In this document: piece after piece, positions 40,005 to 47,301 of the stretch
Layout of the letters: each line of letters begins with the position of its first letter
Position numbering within the stretch: the stretch's first letter is position 1
From: VXNE01 sp963668365
Lineage (GTDB): Bacteria > Pseudomonadota > Gammaproteobacteria > Pseudomonadales > Azotimanducaceae
Reading direction: 5' to 3'
DNA: 64,000 nucleotides
Assembly (NCBI GenBank): GCA_963668365.1
Contig: OY764266.1
Location: forward strand, 2,852,001-2,916,000
Notes under the pieces: generated by a model
What the model saw: only the letters and a program-made list of their open reading frames with translations
What the model was told of the DNA's origin: nothing
Database searches by the model: none
Made by a program: the position numbers and the translations under genes

Positions 40005-40956
40005 CCCCGAACAAGGTCTGGTGCTAAGTGGCCTCGACGGCAGCAACCCCCTGGGGTTCCTTTCGGCTGTTGGCGTTCTTCGGCTGCTCAGCGATTCGAA
40101 CCGTACGGCTCGCATGGGATGGGAGGTCACGCAGGATGGATGGAGACCTGTGCTCACGGGTTGCTGCGACAGCCAGGACGAACTCTGTTCGGTTCTGCAG
40201 AGCTTGTTGGGGGAGGGGTCTACGGCTACTTTCGATATTGGCAAGGTGCAGGAAGGCAAAAAGGAGTCCAACAAGTTTCCATTCGCGGCTAATCAGTTAG
40301 TGGATGTCTTCAACACTGCCGTCAGTGGGGCACGTGTCAAGGATCGCCGGGACGTCGACCTGCTGGCGAGCTTCGGCACGGAGCTCTATCCAGACAAGAA
40401 GAACGGAGTGTTTCAATGCACAAGCTTCAAGATGGTTCGCAGCGGTGACTCCAACAGCCAAGGGATGTTGTTCTATGCCAAATCCTTGCGCCTGAGACTT
40501 GACCGTGGGATGTTGACTCGCACGCTGTTCGACAGATGGGATTACCCGGACAAAGGCTATAGTCTGCGTTGGGACCCCATTGAAGATCAACGCTATGCGC
40601 TTCGTTGGCGGGACCCAAGCAAATCGGACCTCGCCGACGGGCCTGGAACGATGATTGCGGCGAACTGCCTGGCGGTAGAAGCGTTGCGGTGTTTTCCCGT
40701 GATGCCGGTCGCAACACGGGCGCGCACGACCGGATTCCAGGAAGCACGATATCGGACTACGTTCGTGTGGCCTATTTGGATGCCGCCGTTGACTGTGGAG
40801 ACGGCCCGATCAGTGCTTTCGTTGTCGGACCTCTACAAGACACCCTTGGACCGATCATCTCTTGCTGCAAGAGGCGTTGGGGAGGTCTACGGTGTTCAGT
40901 TGATTCGCCCCAACAAGTACTACAGCAATTTTGCGCCAGCGTTGCCGGTTACGTAG
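39994..40956 (+). CDS. Type I-G Cas8-like protein (Cas8u2/GSU0052 type)
   Basis: 320 residues beginning MKNDPEQGLVLSGLDGSNPL with GFLSAVGVLRLLSD, the signature opening of the small protein that sits between cas3 and csb1 in type I-G loci. Databases variously call it Cas8u2, Csb3 or a Cas3-extension family; I use position and N-terminus rather than a known fold. Presumed to be the large-subunit-type component of the surveillance complex that helps recognise PAM and recruit Cas3. Overlaps cas3, followed after 42 bases by csb1. Confidence 0.75.
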   Translation: MKNDPEQGLVLSGLDGSNPLGFLSAVGVLRLLSDSNRTARMGWEVTQDGWRPVLTGCCDSQDELCSVLQSLLGEGSTATFDIGKVQEGKKESNKFPFAANQLVDVFNTAVSGARVKDRRDVDLLASFGTELYPDKKNGVFQCTSFKMVRSGDSNSQGMLFYAKSLRLRLDRGMLTRTLFDRWDYPDKGYSLRWDPIEDQRYALRWRDPSKSDLADGPGTMIAANCLAVEALRCFPVMPVATRARTTGFQEARYRTTFVWPIWMPPLTVETARSVLSLSDLYKTPLDRSSLAARGVGEVYGVQLIRPNKYYSNFAPALPVT

Positions 40957-40998
40957 CGACGGTGCCATACAAGCACAACGGTCAGCACCGGAGGAAAC

Positions 40999-42204
40999 AT
41001 GAAACTCGACTTGGACAGGCTGCGGGATATCGTGGCCGGAAAAGCGGCAGCATTTCGCTGCGTCACGGATTACCAACCGGCCGGGGGGCCGGGGGACAAG
41101 GTATTCCCGCCCACCTACGAAGGCGGAAAGTACGCCACTGAGGAACGCATCGATCCGGAGACGGGCGAAATCAGGAAATGCGTGCTTCTCGATTCAGTGC
41201 AATCGCAGGCCAATCGTATGGAATTGGCCCTTCTGGAGGCACACCGTGCCAATGATGTGGCGCTTCCCATGCTGGTGACTCGCTTCGATCAGAACGAGTT
41301 GCTCAAGAAATTCTCGGTGAGCAGCTTGGAAGCACCTCACCGCATCGCGGATGCGCTATTCCGAGACAGCCTTATCGATGGAGTGATCTTCCGCAAGTCG
41401 GAAACGGGACAAGTTCTCGATGCGGCTGATATCCACAACGCCACGGGACTGTTCGGTCTGTGTCCGACGGCTTTGGTATTCGGCTTGTGGGATTCGACGG
41501 GACCACGGGGCGGTCTTGGCGCCAAGTTCCAGCGGGCGTTGGTGTCGGAGATCGTTGGGTACGACGCGGTTGCGGGCGTGAGGACCTCAAGCCGGATTGA
41601 TCCCGCACAGATCATGCTGGGTGCCGGACCGCTTTACAAAAGGAAGTCCGAAAGCGACGAAACACCAACTTGGACTTTGAGCGCCGGGGACGGGAAGGGC
41701 AAATTCAAAAAGACCGGCAGACCGTCCGCAGCGATTCATGGAAACGTGACGCCGGGTATTACCGATGGCGGGTTCACGATGTCAAGAGCACGGCAGACGA
41801 CAACACTGTCGCTGGCTGTCTTGCGGCGACTGCGATTCCCACTCGACAGCGCCGCTGAATCGGACAGCGAAGTAGATCTTGCCGCACGTACGGTGCTGGC
41901 AGCATTGGGGTTGGCGGCGGGGACGTTGGCGCGAGGCGATGTCGACCTCCGTTCGCGTTGCCAACTCTTCGCCGAAGGTGAGCCTGTCTGGCAGTTGCTG
42001 GATCGTCCGGGGCAGACGCCGGAGGAGTTCGATCTCGATGTGGGGACGGCCATCGAACTGCTGTGTGAGGTGATCGAGGAAGCCAAGCGATCAGGTCTCC
42101 CGTGGGTGGAGGAAACGGTGGAGCTAACACCATCACCAGCCTTGGTCGAACTGGTGCGGAAGAGCCAGAAACTGGCCCGCGAGTCGGGAGCGGAACAAGC
42201 CTGA
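40999..42204 (+). CDS. csb1: Csb1 (Cas7, type I-G backbone subunit)
   Basis: 401 residues. The family pattern is clear: VFPPTYEGGKYATEERIDPE, CVLLDSVQSQANRMELALLE, RIADALFRDSLIDGVIFRKS, ATGLFGLCPTALVFGLWDST, GARTS-like GVRTSSRIDP, and TTTLSLAVLRRLRFP. Csb1 multimerises along the crRNA as the Cas7 backbone. Start ATG 40999 follows GGAGG at 40991-40995. Its stop overlaps the csb2 ATG (TGATG). Confidence 0.93.
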   Translation: MKLDLDRLRDIVAGKAAAFRCVTDYQPAGGPGDKVFPPTYEGGKYATEERIDPETGEIRKCVLLDSVQSQANRMELALLEAHRANDVALPMLVTRFDQNELLKKFSVSSLEAPHRIADALFRDSLIDGVIFRKSETGQVLDAADIHNATGLFGLCPTALVFGLWDSTGPRGGLGAKFQRALVSEIVGYDAVAGVRTSSRIDPAQIMLGAGPLYKRKSESDETPTWTLSAGDGKGKFKKTGRPSAAIHGNVTPGITDGGFTMSRARQTTTLSLAVLRRLRFPLDSAAESDSEVDLAARTVLAALGLAAGTLARGDVDLRSRCQLFAEGEPVWQLLDRPGQTPEEFDLDVGTAIELLCEVIEEAKRSGLPWVEETVELTPSPALVELVRKSQKLARESGAEQA

Positions 42205-44546
42205 TGTTCGCTCTCGGCTTGCGCTACCTGAACGGCTGGGTCATGGCTGCGGCCGACGGGGCGCGAAAAGAACAGGCCGAGTGGCCGCCGCACCCCGACC
42301 GAGTATTCATGGCGCTGGCGGCGGCGTGGTTCGAGACGGACGAGGACGCGGAAGAAAACGCGGTGTTGCGCTGGCTGGAAGGGCTGCCGCCGCCAGGCAT
42401 CGCTGCGTCGAACGCGACAGTCCGCACATCGGTGACGAGTTACGTACCGGTCAACGACGACGGCGGCGGCAAGAAAAGCGCACCCAAGAACGAGATAGAA
42501 CGACTGAGGAATCGAGGCTTGGCCGTCGTTCCGGAACACCGTTTACGCCAACCGCGCAGCTCTCCGGTTGCCATCCCTCACGACCCCACGGTACATCTGA
42601 TCTGGAGCGATGCGGAACCAGATGGCCACCTTGATGCACTGCAACGTCTGACTGCCAAGGTCACCCACATAGGGCACTCGGCATCCCTCGTGCAGGTTTG
42701 GGTGGAGCAGGATCGCAACATCGAGCCCACTTGGTGGCCAGTCGAAGGCATGGCTGCCCACCGCCTTCGGGTTCCTTCGCGTGGCCGACTCGACCAATTG
42801 GCGCGTCCGTATAGGGAGGCATGGCGAGCACACCGCGACAACCTAGCCCAGATCGAGCGGGCTGAAGCGAATCTTGAAGCGATGACGCCGCCGCCGAGGG
42901 TGCGTTGGCGGAGCTTTCCAGAAGCCGTTTTGCTGGCCGACGAACCGCAAACGAAGCAACATATTGACTACGCGGCCGCGAAGTCCGGCGACGACGCGGC
43001 GGCGAGACGGCTGATCGGTTCTTTGGTGGACCAGTCGGGCGTCACCGCCGTACGTCGGCTGATTGGGTCCGGCGACATCGAATCCCCCGCGTTGGTCTGC
43101 GCCCACTCCTACGAGGGCGAAGGCGTCAACGCGATTCCCGCAGCACTGGCCGAGTCGTTGAGCGCACAACTGGATGCCCCATTCAATGCCGACATTGTGC
43201 AAACGAACGTGGTTGGCCATACCGGGGCGGACGGGTATGGACGCCTTGCCCGTCAAGCCCGATTCGGAGGCGATGTCGATTCAGGACGCGAGTACGTGAT
43301 GGTAGACGATTTCATCGGCCAAGGCGGCACTATGGCGAATCTTCGCGGTTGGATCGAAAAACAGGGCGGCTCGGTCATCGGTGCGGTGGGCTTGACCGGC
43401 AAACCTTATTCGGCCAAGTTGAACCCCACCAAGGAGCAACTGCATGAACTCAGACACAAACACGGACGGGACTTTGAGAAGTGGTGGTGCGCCCAATTCG
43501 GTCACGCCTTCAACTGCCTTACTCAATCGGAAGCTCGGTATCTCACCCGCTCCCCGGATGTTGACACGATCCGAAGTCGACTTGCTGCGACAGAGCGCGA
43601 GGGAGATCGCCCAGGCGACGCGGGAAGCGTTAGAGAACAGAGGCGACACATCAGGGATTTGAAGTCCTACAAGCCGCCAACGCCCATGCGTCCGGTCCCG
43701 GGCCGATGGCAGGGCTATGATCGGCCACACGCGGATGCCTCCCACACCCTGCCGCATTCCGTATTTGATCCGGGCATCGTTGCGCTGGCAGTCGATGGGC
43801 AGCGCGTGTCCCTGCCGGCGACGCTCAAGCTGACGACGGCGCTGCGTGGCTTGCTGATGCGAGAATGCCCCATCCAGCCGCCGCCGGAGTGGTTCAGCGG
43901 ACATTGCGCAGACGGCGCACCCTCGGCCGACCCTCACTTGGCATTGGTTCCGCTTGCGTTCGTCGGTTCATCACACGCCGACGGCAGGATTATGGGATTT
44001 GGACTCGTGTTGCCGGTGGAGTCGCAACCGCAGGAGGTCGGACGCTGTCTGGAACCCGTCCTTCGCGACCCCAACACGGGCCTTCCACGCGACGACCTTC
44101 GGTTGTTCGATGGAAAGTGGCTCGAATGCGGCATTGAACTCGATAGCCGTGAACGACCGCCGTGGAACCTCCGGCGCGAGACTTGGACAAGGGCTTCCCG
44201 CATCTGGGCAAGCGTCACGCCGGTAGTGCTCAACCGCCATTTTGACGGCGAGGACCGGTGGGAGCGAGCCGCTGAGAGCGTGAAGGATGCCTGCTCGCAC
44301 ATCGGGCTTCCGCATCCAGCGGAGGTGCTGCTGCATCCCGTATCACTCGTGGAGGGCGTCCCCCACGCGCGGGAGTTTCCGCAAGTCACGCGCAAGCGTG
44401 ATGGTGGACGACAGGTGCATGCCCACGCCGTGATCATCTTCAACGAGCCGGTTCGGGGGCCGGTGCTGGTCGGCGCAGGACGTTTTCGCGGGTATGGGTT
44501 GTGCCGGCCAATGGAGCAGAGGCAGGCCACTGAAACAGGCGACTAG
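42204..44546 (+). CDS. csb2: Csb2 (Cas5-Cas6 type I-G) with an inserted phosphoribosyltransferase domain
   Basis: 780 residues, about 260 longer than Csb2 normally is. Residues 1-226 are Csb2 (MFALGLRYLNGWVMAAADGA, EWPPHPDRVFMALAAAWFET, TAKVTHIGHSASLVQVWVEQ). Residues about 488-780 resume it (PVPGRWQGYDRP, SVFDPGIVALAVDGQRVSL, LRGLLMRECPIQPPPEWFSG, PHLALVPLAFVGSSHADGRI and the glycine-rich end VGAGRFRGYGLCRPM typical of Cas6 processing enzymes). In between is a complete PRTase (see 42882-43665). Csb2 combines the crRNA-cap subunit and the pre-crRNA ribonuclease. Both junctions keep the reading frame, so a single fused protein is predicted. Whether the insertion is tolerated is unknown. Confidence 0.85.
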   Translation: MFALGLRYLNGWVMAAADGARKEQAEWPPHPDRVFMALAAAWFETDEDAEENAVLRWLEGLPPPGIAASNATVRTSVTSYVPVNDDGGGKKSAPKNEIERLRNRGLAVVPEHRLRQPRSSPVAIPHDPTVHLIWSDAEPDGHLDALQRLTAKVTHIGHSASLVQVWVEQDRNIEPTWWPVEGMAAHRLRVPSRGRLDQLARPYREAWRAHRDNLAQIERAEANLEAMTPPPRVRWRSFPEAVLLADEPQTKQHIDYAAAKSGDDAAARRLIGSLVDQSGVTAVRRLIGSGDIESPALVCAHSYEGEGVNAIPAALAESLSAQLDAPFNADIVQTNVVGHTGADGYGRLARQARFGGDVDSGREYVMVDDFIGQGGTMANLRGWIEKQGGSVIGAVGLTGKPYSAKLNPTKEQLHELRHKHGRDFEKWWCAQFGHAFNCLTQSEARYLTRSPDVDTIRSRLAATEREGDRPGDAGSVREQRRHIRDLKSYKPPTPMRPVPGRWQGYDRPHADASHTLPHSVFDPGIVALAVDGQRVSLPATLKLTTALRGLLMRECPIQPPPEWFSGHCADGAPSADPHLALVPLAFVGSSHADGRIMGFGLVLPVESQPQEVGRCLEPVLRDPNTGLPRDDLRLFDGKWLECGIELDSRERPPWNLRRETWTRASRIWASVTPVVLNRHFDGEDRWERAAESVKDACSHIGLPHPAEVLLHPVSLVEGVPHAREFPQVTRKRDGGRQVHAHAVIIFNEPVRGPVLVGAGRFRGYGLCRPMEQRQATETGD
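42882..43665 (+). other. In-frame phosphoribosyltransferase insert within csb2
   Basis: Residues about 227-487 of the fused protein are a type I PRTase: FPEAVLLADEPQTKQHIDYA, VCAHSYEGEGVNAIPAALAE, IVQTNVVGHTGADGYGRLAR, then the PRPP-binding motif YVMVDDFIGQGGTMANLRGW and GAVGLTGKPYSAKL. The tail is FEKWWCAQFGHAFNCLTQSE and SPDVDTIRSRLAATEREGD. This family exists elsewhere as a stand-alone gene in mobile regions. ATG 42882 or GTG 42900 could serve as its own start. The right border is set by the end of homology and of the small overlapping ORF; it is approximate by a few tens of bases. Confidence 0.8.
43444..43662 (+). CDS. 72-residue protein encoded in the +1 frame within the PRTase insert
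   Basis: Complete small frame with ATG 43444, preceded by AAGGAG at 43431-43436 with a 7-base gap, which is good for translation initiation. The product reads MNSDTNTDGTLRSGGAPNSV, LLNRKLGISPAPRM, LTRSEVDLLRQSAREIAQAT, REALENRGDTSGI. A paralogue at 29032-29250 conserves the helix LTRSE..LLRQSAREIA. It lies entirely inside the PRTase tail coding sequence in another frame, so this DNA is dual-coding. No known domain; a small partner or antidote of the PRTase is a guess. Confidence 0.6.
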   Translation: MNSDTNTDGTLRSGGAPNSVTPSTALLNRKLGISPAPRMLTRSEVDLLRQSAREIAQATREALENRGDTSGI

Positions 44547-44641
44547 GATGGTGAGATCTTCCATAGCTGGACCTTTTGCCGAATCGTGTCCCAGACCAGA
44601 TCGACGTCCGCCATGTTCGCCAACGTTTCCGTAACCGACTG

Positions 44642-46464
44642 ATGCTGAGCTTCCCGACGATCCCCTACGGCTGGTCCGACTTCGCCGCGATGCGGAGGGA
44701 GAGTTGCCTGTACGTCGACAAGACCCGGTTTCTGCGCGACCTGGAGGACGAACGCTACGCCTTCTCGTGCGTCCGCGCCGCTTCGGCAAGTCCTGCTGGG
44801 TGTTGCTGCTGGAGAACTACTACGACCGCAGCCGCGCCGGGCAGTTCGAGGATCTCTTCGGCGGTACGGATATCGGCCAGCGGCCTACCCGGAACCGCCA
44901 CCGCTACGTCGTCCTGCGGTTCGACTTCTCGGCGTTTGACGACACTTTGGAGACCTTGCGCGAGCGCTTCGAGACCTATTGTCATACCCGGCTGCGCGGT
45001 GCCCTTGAGCGGAATGCCGACGTGTTTCCCGATGGCGCATGCCGACGCATCCTCGCCCCCGCAGCCATCGACGGCAAGCTCAATGAGCTGTTCGAGCATG
45101 CCGCGCGCCACGGCATTCGACTGTGCGTGCTCATCGACGAATACGACAACTTCGCCAACACGGTCCTCGCGCGGCGAGGCGCGGAAGCATACGAGTCGTT
45201 CACGCACGGCGGCGGTTTCTATCGGAACTTCTTCGCCACGTTGAAGGCCGGCACGGCGGGCGGCGGGGTCGAGCGCCTGTTCGTCACCGGCGTGTCGCCG
45301 ATCACCATGGACGACGTGACCAGCGGCTTCAACATCGGGTCAAACATCAGCCTAGATCTCCGGTTCAACGAAGTGCTCGGCTTCACGGAAGCGGAGGTGC
45401 GTGGTGTCTTGGAGACATACCGGGACAGCGGTGCGTTGAATCAGGATGTGGACGAGACTCTCGACCTCATGCGGGAGTGGTACGACGGCTACCGCTTTGC
45501 CGAGAATGCCCAAGCCGATCTCTATAACACGGACATGGTGCTCTATTACGTCAAGGCATCCGTCCCGAATACGCAAGGGCCAAGGGAACTCATTGATCGC
45601 AACGTCCGCATCGACTACGGCAAGCTGCGCCACCTTTTGACGGTCAGCCAACGCGCCGGGGGCGTGCGCCTGAACGGCAACTTCGACCTGCTCCGGCATG
45701 TCGGCGGTGAGGGTTGGGCAGACAGCGACATCGAAAGCGGCTTCCCCTTGGACCGGTCCGACCAGCGCGAGAATTTCCTCTCCTTGCTTCACTACTTTGG
45801 CTTGCTCAGCATTCGCGATATTCGCGACGGCGTGCCGCGACTGGGGATACCGAATCAAACCGTCAAGCGGCTGATGTACGGATATCTGCGTGACGCGTAC
45901 GAGGACGTGGGCGTGTTCGCCGTGGACGTGTACGCGTTCAGCCGCCTGATGCACGAGATGGCGTTCAGGGACGCGTGGCGACCGGTCATGGAGTTTCTGC
46001 GCAACTCGATTGCCGCGCAGACGGGCATTCGGGACTACATCGAGGGCGAGAGAGTCCCGCAGGGCTTCTTGGCGGCCTATCTGAACATCACCGACTACTT
46101 CGTGTTCCACACCGAGCGTGAACTCAACAAGGGGCACGCGGACATCTGCCTCGAACCGCTGCTGGCCCGTTATCCCGGCATCCAGAATGGCTACGTCATT
46201 GAACTCAAATACCTCAACCAGAACGCTGGGGGCGAGACGCACGTCGCCTCAACCGCACATGAGGCGGAAGCGCAGATCAAGCAATATCTGGCTGATGAAC
46301 GGTTGGCTCGACAGTACCCGTCAGTTGACTTTACGGGTCTCGTCGTCGTGTTCCACGGCTGGGAGATGGTGCATTGCGATGCCGTGTCATTGGAATCGCC
46401 GCCTGGGGGTGGGAAGGCGGAAGTTGAGACGACATCAACAAACGATCCGGAGGGCTGGTCGTGA
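44642..46464 (+). pseudogene. AAA-like ATPase/PD-(D/E)XK nuclease-family protein, frameshifted near its start
   Basis: ATG 44642 opens MLSFPTIPYGWSDFAAMRRE, YVDKTRFLRDLEDERYAF and then goes out of frame; the rest, LVRPRRFGKSCWVLLLENYY through to the end, is in the frame 44704-46464. One missing base near 44763 explains it. Motifs are VLIDEYDNFANTVLARRGAE, LFVTGVSPITMDDVTSGFNI, LREWYDGYRFAENAQADLYN and the C-terminal GYVIELKYLNQN (nuclease-like E/K). The P-loop region is exactly at the break. Distantly similar to the DUF1703 proteins here. It immediately follows csb2 and may be a defence accessory, now broken, or the shift may be a sequencing error. Confidence 0.7.
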
Positions 46465-46501
46465 CGGAGTTTTCTCGCCTGCGCTGAGTAGCTGCTAGAC
46501 T

Positions 46502-46524
46502 CTTGTATGACGCCGTCATACAAG
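46502..46524. promoter_or_regulatory. Palindromic operator of the vapBC pair
   Basis: CTTGTATGACG and CGTCATACAAG are perfect 11-base inverted arms around a single C, ending 17 bases before the vapB start. VapB-type ribbon-helix-helix antitoxins bind such palindromes to repress their own operon, so this is the probable operator. The chance of a perfect 11+11 palindrome at this position is low. Confidence 0.75.
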
Positions 46525-46541
46525 CTATGTTGTGTTGCACG

Positions 46542-46802
46542 ATGCGCATTAATGCAAGACTCGATCCGAGCCGTGAACGCAAGCTCCGTGAAATTCAATC
46601 GCAGACCGGACTAACTGCGAGCGAGGCGGTCAAGCAGGGGTTGGATTTGCTGTACCGACAACAATGCGCCGAGCCCAAGGATCGAATCGACGCGCTGTTG
46701 GCCAGCGACTTCATAGGTTGCGCCGACGGACCGGTTGATCTGGCCGAGCAATACAAGCCGTATCTGACGCGCGGCCTCGAAACCAAGCATGGTCCTCGCT
46801 GA
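46542..46802 (+). CDS. vapB: VapB-like ribbon-helix-helix antitoxin
   Basis: 86 residues from ATG 46542: MRINARLDPSRERKLREIQS, QTGLTASEAVKQGLDLLYRQ is a CopG/Arc-type ribbon-helix-helix, and the C-terminal tail (GPVDLAEQYKPYLTRGLE) would block the toxin. An upstream in-frame start at 46503 is inside the operator palindrome and is rejected. It overlaps vapC by 14 bases and follows the broken AAA/nuclease gene. Confidence 0.8.
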   Translation: MRINARLDPSRERKLREIQSQTGLTASEAVKQGLDLLYRQQCAEPKDRIDALLASDFIGCADGPVDLAEQYKPYLTRGLETKHGPR

Positions 46803-47205
46803 TACCGGCTATTGGCTGGCGCTAGCGAATCGCCGCGACCGCTGGCATCAAGCGGCGGTGGCAGCCACACGGCACCTTGACGAGCCACTTGTGGTCACTT
46901 GGCCGGTGTTGACTGAGACGTGTCACTTGTTGTTGTCCAGACTCGGACCCGTGGCCCAGGCGCGATTCCTCCAACAGGTCTCCGCGAATGTCGAAGTGCA
47001 CGAGATCGGATCCGAGCGATTGGATACGTTGGCCGCATTGATGGAGAAGTATCGCGATCTGCCCATGGACTTGGCGGATGCTTCATTGATCTTGGCAGCT
47101 ACCGACCTCGATGAAGGGCGCATCCTTTCCACGGATCGGCGGAACTTCAACACGTACAGATGGAAGGATCAGGAACCGTTTTCCAACCTGCTGACCGAGC
47201 TGTAG
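46789..47205 (+). CDS. vapC: VapC-like PIN-domain ribonuclease toxin
   Basis: 138 residues. PIN acidic residues are visible: VLADTGYWLALANRRDRWH (Asp near residue 5), WPVLTETCHLLLSRL (Glu), MDLADASLILAATDLDEGRI and LSTDRRNFNTYR (Asp cluster). PIN toxins cleave RNA, often tRNA anticodon loops. Overlaps vapB, so the pair is coupled. The stop (TAG) abuts the crRNA-like element on the other strand. Confidence 0.86.
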   Translation: MVLADTGYWLALANRRDRWHQAAVAATRHLDEPLVVTWPVLTETCHLLLSRLGPVAQARFLQQVSANVEVHEIGSERLDTLAALMEKYRDLPMDLADASLILAATDLDEGRILSTDRRNFNTYRWKDQEPFSNLLTEL

Positions 47206-47292
47206 CTTCGGCAAAAAATGAGGTCGCTACCGCCAAGCGCTGACAGCCAGCTACGATGTTTCAATGAGGTCGCCGGTTCTGCGGCGGAAAAT
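47204..47292 (-). ncRNA. Orphan degenerate CRISPR repeat with spacer-like tail (candidate crRNA-like RNA)
   Basis: Plus-strand 47258-47292 matches the array repeat at 30 of 36 aligned positions (five changes, one gap by my hand alignment), including TTCAATGAGG and GCGGCGGAA. Read on the minus strand it ends ATTGAAAC, the canonical crRNA 5' handle, then continues ATCGTAGCTGGCTGTCAGCG and about 16 further bases. The partial repeat piece GCGACCTCATT and a run of six Ts (47212-47217 as As) follow. The arrangement pseudo-repeat, pseudo-spacer, T-run resembles CreA/scaRNA-type guide RNAs, but could also be the last scrap of a second array. The IS begins 10 bases beyond. Confidence 0.5.
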
Positions 47293-47301
47293 ATCATCCT
47301 C

